NCBI RefSeq assembly: GCF_000213175.1
Contig: NW_009799102.1
Coordinates: forward strand, 3,814,095 to 3,878,094
Length of the DNA stretch: 64,000 nt
Direction: 5' to 3'
Source of the DNA: Neurospora tetrasperma FGSC 2508
Taxonomy: Eukaryota; Ascomycota; Sordariomycetes; Sordariales; Sordariaceae
In this document: in pieces, positions 59,587-64,000 of the stretch
Layout: each line of letters opens with the position of its first letter
Position numbering within the stretch: position 1 is the first letter of the stretch
The notes under the pieces: generated by a model
The model's database searches: none
Told to the model about the DNA's origin: nothing
Seen by the model: only the letters and a program-made list of their open reading frames with translations
Position numbers and translations under genes: made by a program

Positions 59587-61144
59587 AGTTCCGTTGTTGG
59601 TAGTGTTGGTAGAGGTAGTGTTGGTTTGTAAAGGTTGTCTAGTTGTGTAAGTGACCATTACACTAGTATAATCTAATCTGATACTAAATGACACTAGCCC
59701 TCCTGACGCCGTCATTGGCTGGCGTATTTCGCACCTGGATGCCTTACATCTGAAGATGCGCACACCTGGGATCACATGTCATGACTTCAAGTTGACATGT
59801 TGCGAGGATTAAGTTACGTGCCCGCTGAGGAAAGGAAAGTGGCTGTGAAGTTGGAGCTGATAGCTACCTCTAGGTAATCTTCGGCTATACCTGCTGAGCT
59901 GAGAAACACCCCCCTTCCCTCCCTCTCTCCCGTTGAAGGTGTATGCGTTCGTGGTTGTGTGCGTTCGTATAAGATGATAGGCTAACGAACAGCGGTCGGT
60001 CCACTTTCAACGCCCAACTGCCAAGGGGGCGATTAATCATCTACACTACTTGTGAGCCTAGTGTATGGTAGAGGCTGGCTGGGAACAAATCAACTTGATC
60101 GTATTGCAGAGAAAATGATAGTCGGTGGGGATGACCATGAATAGCAATTCCGAGACGAGATTGATATATTCATTTTCCTTTCTCCATGGTAAGGTAAGCA
60201 AAAAGCTCGCTCCAGTTGAGCCTCGACTTGTCAAAATGCGAGGGTCGGGCACGGTAAGGAGTGATATGGCTCAGAAGAACGAGAGTGATACCCAGACTTC
60301 TGGGAGACTGCATGTGGTGTGTGAAATGACGTGCAGGAGATCGTTGGATGGAAATGATGGATGTGCGACAGCCACTTCTAATCCTCGAGGACACGGAATT
60401 TGATCAATGAAGAAAACCATACCGAAGGCAAAAAGCAAAGTTTGTTTCTCGTGTGAGAAGACGGCTTACTGCAGATGGGGTCCGGACGAGGCAACTGAGC
60501 CGGTAAACGGCGACAAGCCCGAGCCAAACTACTCAAACCGCCGAGCTGGAAAACTTCACAAACCTCGGTCGCGAATTTCAGAGTCCGTAGTTTACTCTGT
60601 CCTCTGTGCAGTGAAAAGGGATCAGGAAAGAAAACGATGTGGTTGCATCGTATCGACTTGCCCCATTCAATATGCCTTGCTGATGATCTGTGCACTGATG
60701 GTAACTAAAACCACACACACCAACCGCTCAACCAATCACTTGATATTTTTCTCCCATGACACTTGCCCGTGAGATAAATATTGGCGGATCTGGTGGTGTT
60801 GGAAGCAAGGCACTATACATTAGATATTGGGTGGTAGTGGTACGGTTCCTTCCCTGCGACTCTCCCTCTACAGTATATCACCGTCGCAGAGTCGCCGAGT
60901 CGCAACCGCCCACCACCAAATCGGCGTAATTCCTGTCCTCGCACCATCGGTTCTCGTCCTGGTGGCTATTGACGATTGTTGTTTGGTAGTGTACACTCTT
61001 ACTGACAATGTACGTAAGAATCGGGCCATTCACCATTTCCATCTCTTGTTGAATTTTCCTAGCCTTTTTTCTGATATTTGGCGAGCAGGCGCAAACGTCT
61101 AGGCGTTCGCTTAATGCCCTCATGCACAGGTAACCGAACAGATA

Positions 61145-62890
61145 TTAACGATCCCCGCATTTCCCCATAAACCGTCGGTGGTAGCATGACTGGCACGGCT
61201 CGGAGGTTCTGCGTAAAAGTGTACCCGGTTCCCCGAAGCCCCTATTCCCTAAATGATGGATATTCAGACGGGTTGATGATGGAATAGATTCATCGTGGTG
61301 GTCAAGTGGCGAGAAGAGAGACGGGTACCCCTCCCACTGGTGCCTGCAGAACCGCAGCTTTGACAGTGACGGAGCATCGTGGCAAGCGTGGAATCCGGGG
61401 TTGATGGCGGGCCCCGCACCCGACGTCAGCATGGCGACAGCGCCTGGTGACATCGGGGGGGCTCGGAGGGCGCGATAGTGGAGCAACGGCCGGTGTCCCG
61501 TGGACTTTGTTCCATCTCAATCACAGTGGCGCGCTTTTGGTAAGTTTCATTGACGGGTTGCAGTATCCATGGCAGAATGTACAGTGTCGCTCTGACCGTT
61601 TTGCTGAGTTGGTAAAGATGGGACGTCGTCCGGTGTGTAGTGTTCGCTCCGAGTACAGGCCTGGTAATTGATTGCTCACCTCAGTGACCGGGTAGTAGAT
61701 CGGATGCATTGACTGACTGACCGAACGGTCGGTTGGCATGTTCTGGCGGCTAAGCACCTTAAGCACCGCGCGCATCTGTCCGTTGTTGGACATGGCAGCA
61801 TGAATGGGAAGGCCAGAGTCGGCTTTAGGAATGTCATATGTCATTCCGGTTCGTTGTGTGTGTGATGAGCTCGCTTCCCCGGGAGATGGACCCTTTGAAC
61901 AGGCTCGCAGTGTTCGGCAGTCATCCTGTACCCCTTGTTCTGTGTTACGAACTGGCTCTCGGTGACCGATAGTGGCGGGGATTGTTCAGAAATAGAGGAA
62001 AAGGAGGGTATAATCGATGGTTTCATAGGGTCCCGGTCTGTTGGTGCGACGAGAGCTGGGGAAGAGAACCTTGCGTCTTGTTCCTGGTGTATGTGCCGTG
62101 TGAAGCAGACGGTCAGATAGTTGCCATGATATTAAGTCTGACCTGACATGTCAGTTGGAGAAGTCGGAGCGCCGGGGCATGGCGAGACGGGTGCGGAGAC
62201 CTTGGTTCCATTTTCCTTTGTGAGGAGAAGAGCTGCCGATGTCAATCAGTGAACAATGCGTGTTGGCGGTGTTTGTTAGTGCCCTCGCAATCACCGGTCT
62301 GAACTCCAACAGTCCGTCGACAGTTACGACCGGGTTCCAACGACATACTGTAGTACTATGGTGAAGACAAAAGGTGATACGTCATAATTCGTCCGTGGTT
62401 GAATGGCCAACATGATTGGCTGTTGTGAGTCTGGAGATATTGGAACCAAGGCCGTAGCGTTGAGCAACATGTTCCATCAAAGTGATGGAAAGTGTTCCCA
62501 GATTACGCCGAGGCGAGTGAGTCGTACGATGCTTGATGCTTAGGGAGGGGCTGGCGAATATTCTCGAGGTTGCCGTCGCCATTCTAGATCTGATCTGGAG
62601 ATCCCTTCCGTAAATGTTTTGCTTGTCTCTGCACAGTATGTTTCATGGAGTGGTTAGCGAGAGGGTCGCTTGTCGCGGCTAAGAAGAGGACGTCGAGAGT
62701 GGAGAGGGGTTGTCGATAGCAAAGTTCAAGATGGAAGATTGTGAGATCGCAGCGCCAATGTTCGATTCTGGGGTAAAATGAAGACCACCAGAGGATCCAC
62801 TCTTCTGCTGCACTGTGTGTAGCCTTGCAGGTTGAGTCCCAAGCAACTTGAACAGTCCGCTGACACAACGTGTCACGGTGTTCTATCATG
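61145..62890 (-). pseudogene. Possible decayed ankyrin-repeat-type gene
   Basis: On the minus strand, fragments in different frames look like ankyrin repeats: ADSGLPIHAAMSNNGQMRAV and its continuation LKVLSRQN (about 61760-61820), GAVAMLTSGAGPAINPG (about 61400-61460), and SILNFAIDNPSPL (about 62700-62740). They are separated by stops and frame changes, and no plausible splice model rebuilds one protein. The pattern matches a gene broken by point mutations and indels. It could also be coincidence in a sequence with few stops. Confidence 0.3.
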
Positions 62891-64000
62891 CCATGATACT
62901 ACTGTCCTGCTTCTTCTGGCTGGTATTGACAATGGAATTCAATATTACAATCAACTTCCAGAATTTAATGATGGCCGCCGTGACAGCAAACAGGCTCACG
63001 GCAAGATGCAGGAGTAAGGCCTCTGTTCTTTTCATCTATATCGGATATAAACGGAATAAGCTTCGGGTTTCCATTTCCAGCGAGAATGTGACTTATGTAG
63101 GACTCAATGGTGATGAGTATCGAGCTTATTTGAGTCATGGACCATAAAACTTCATGACTGTTCAATCAGGGTATTGAAAGGTACCTGGAAGTAGCTGGCT
63201 GTGAAAGATTCATTCAATTGTCAAGACCGTGACGATTTGCCAGTGCAAACAGTAAAAAAGCACTACAGTATACTGTCTCTTGCTTTCAATGGCGGCCCCG
63301 CTTGATGGACACAGTGAACGGGAACGTTATCAGATCTCGAACCCGTGGAGTCTTCAGTTCAGTTGCCTCTTTGAATCTTTCAATCGCCGACGTCGGTCCA
63401 ATGCACACCGAACCCATTCGATCTTTGAAATTTTCCTGTCTACAACCAACAAGTGAGTCACGATCATACCAGGGCGAATACGCAATTTGCAATCCAACAA
63501 CCTGAATCGCACTCTCGAAGCACCCGAGAAACCGAGACCATTCCCACTTCTCCACGATAAGATGGAGGCGCGTTGGTACTCTACACTATAAAACCAGACT
63601 AACAAAATAAGCAGGATTATTGCGTGCTGTAAAGCGGGTGTAACAGCGGCACATGGAAAAGGAAATCCATCCATCAGCACGTGTAGTGAACATAGCTGAC
63701 TTTTCCCTTGTCCACGGCAGTTTGCCTCTTTTGCCTTGGGGTCCCCGCCTGTTTCTTCTTCTCCGCAGGCATCGTCACAACACAACGAACGAACCAAAAA
63801 ACAAACCCATCGTCGGGTGCTCATCCCGTCTGGACACCAACGATCAACAAAACCACAGAGATCGACAAATCGGTCGGTAGAACGCAACCAGCAAACAGCG
63901 CAAAAAAAAAAAAAAACCATTGGATTTCGTCTGGGCACTGAGGCACTCCATCGATCACTGTGAATCGCACAAAATAACCTTTTGTCTTGTCCTTCCCCAT
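62891..64000. other. Right end of window, no supported gene
   Basis: Open frames up to 194 codons (63354-63938 minus) lack any recognisable feature. An A-rich run lies near 63902-63915. Confidence 0.5.

Larger units (their letters stand above)
53088..61144. other. Gene-poor region with minisatellites and TACCTCTA motifs
   Basis: About 8 kb without a supported gene on either strand. It holds an AGCC tetramer array (58204-58235), a 9-bp minisatellite (59304-59363), GTAGTCGTAGCC-like and GGTGAGGTC-like short repeats near 58690-58790, a CAA/TTG run near 59552-59585, and the densest set of TACCTCTA/TAGAGGTA motifs of the window. It could be a long promoter of a gene beyond the right edge, or a source of non-coding RNA; nothing in the sequence decides this. 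Confidence 0.55.

Noticed and set aside
60407-60772. 121-codon plus-strand open frame with several cysteines
   Set aside because: The CFSCEKTAYC start looks zinc-finger-like, but there is no full cysteine/histidine pattern and a competing frame exists on the other strand.
1-64000. CRISPR arrays, bacterial operons, ribosomal RNA or intact transposons
   Set aside because: The direct repeats seen are simple tandem repeats without spacers; no transposase, reverse transcriptase, long terminal repeats or rRNA sequence was recognised.

Overview
The window is nuclear DNA from a filamentous ascomycete, most likely a member of the Sordariales close to Neurospora or Sordaria. I base this on gene architecture (short introns with GTAAGT/GTATGT-type donors, CTAAC/CTGAC-like branch sites and TAG/CAG acceptors), long gene-free spacers full of simple repeats, a fungal septin, HET-domain genes, an Hce2 effector-type protein and a YAT-family amino acid permease. 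The genus is inference; no rRNA or tRNA is visible to anchor it. No bacterial operon, CRISPR array or intact transposon was found.

Layout. 1-2.9 kb: gene-free leader. 2.9-9.0 kb (+): a long KDM4/JMJD2-type histone demethylase (JmjN, JmjC, extended PHD, Tudor-like, then Gln-rich and Gly-rich tails). 9.0-12.2 kb: spacer with an assembly gap (N run) flanked by a 484-bp exact duplicate, very likely an unclosed contig overlap. 12.2-12.7 kb (+): small SnoaL/NTF2-like protein. 13.4-18.4 kb (+): a non-self-recognition patch with decayed coding relics, a frameshifted HET gene, a HET fragment and an apparently intact HET gene. 18.8-19.5 kb (-): Pro-rich protein of unknown function. 22.0-23.8 kb (-): amino acid permease. 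23.8-28.4 kb: gene-free. 28.4-33.8 kb (-): three secreted-protein genes in a row, two of them sharing a four-cysteine Hce2-like layout, the third a choice-of-anchor-B (LVIVD-repeat) protein. 36.4-38.5 kb (-): F-box/LRR-like protein. 39.2-43.5 kb (-): a very low-complexity protein that seems to hide an RPA1-N-like and a second OB-like fold split by large inserts and by one apparent frameshift. 44.6-45.7 kb (-): septin CDC10. 46.7-47.2 kb (+): mitochondrial ribosomal protein bL32m. 47.8-49.0 kb (+): SKI8/REC14 WD40 protein. 50.7-53.1 kb (-): Pro-rich DUF7514-like protein with an 827-nt intron. 53.1-64 kb: almost gene-free, with minisatellites, many copies of a TACCTCTA motif and a possible decayed ankyrin-type gene near 61.2-62.9 kb.

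Functional picture. The conserved genes (demethylase, septin, bL32m, SKI8, permease, F-box) are housekeeping or regulatory and are not functionally linked to one another. The accessory interest lies in the HET patch, the tandem secreted Hce2-like pair, the OB-fold-like low-complexity gene, and the repeated intergenic TACCTCTA/TAGAGGTA motif. All exon-intron models were built by eye from splice signals and reading-frame continuity, so transcript data could shift individual boundaries.
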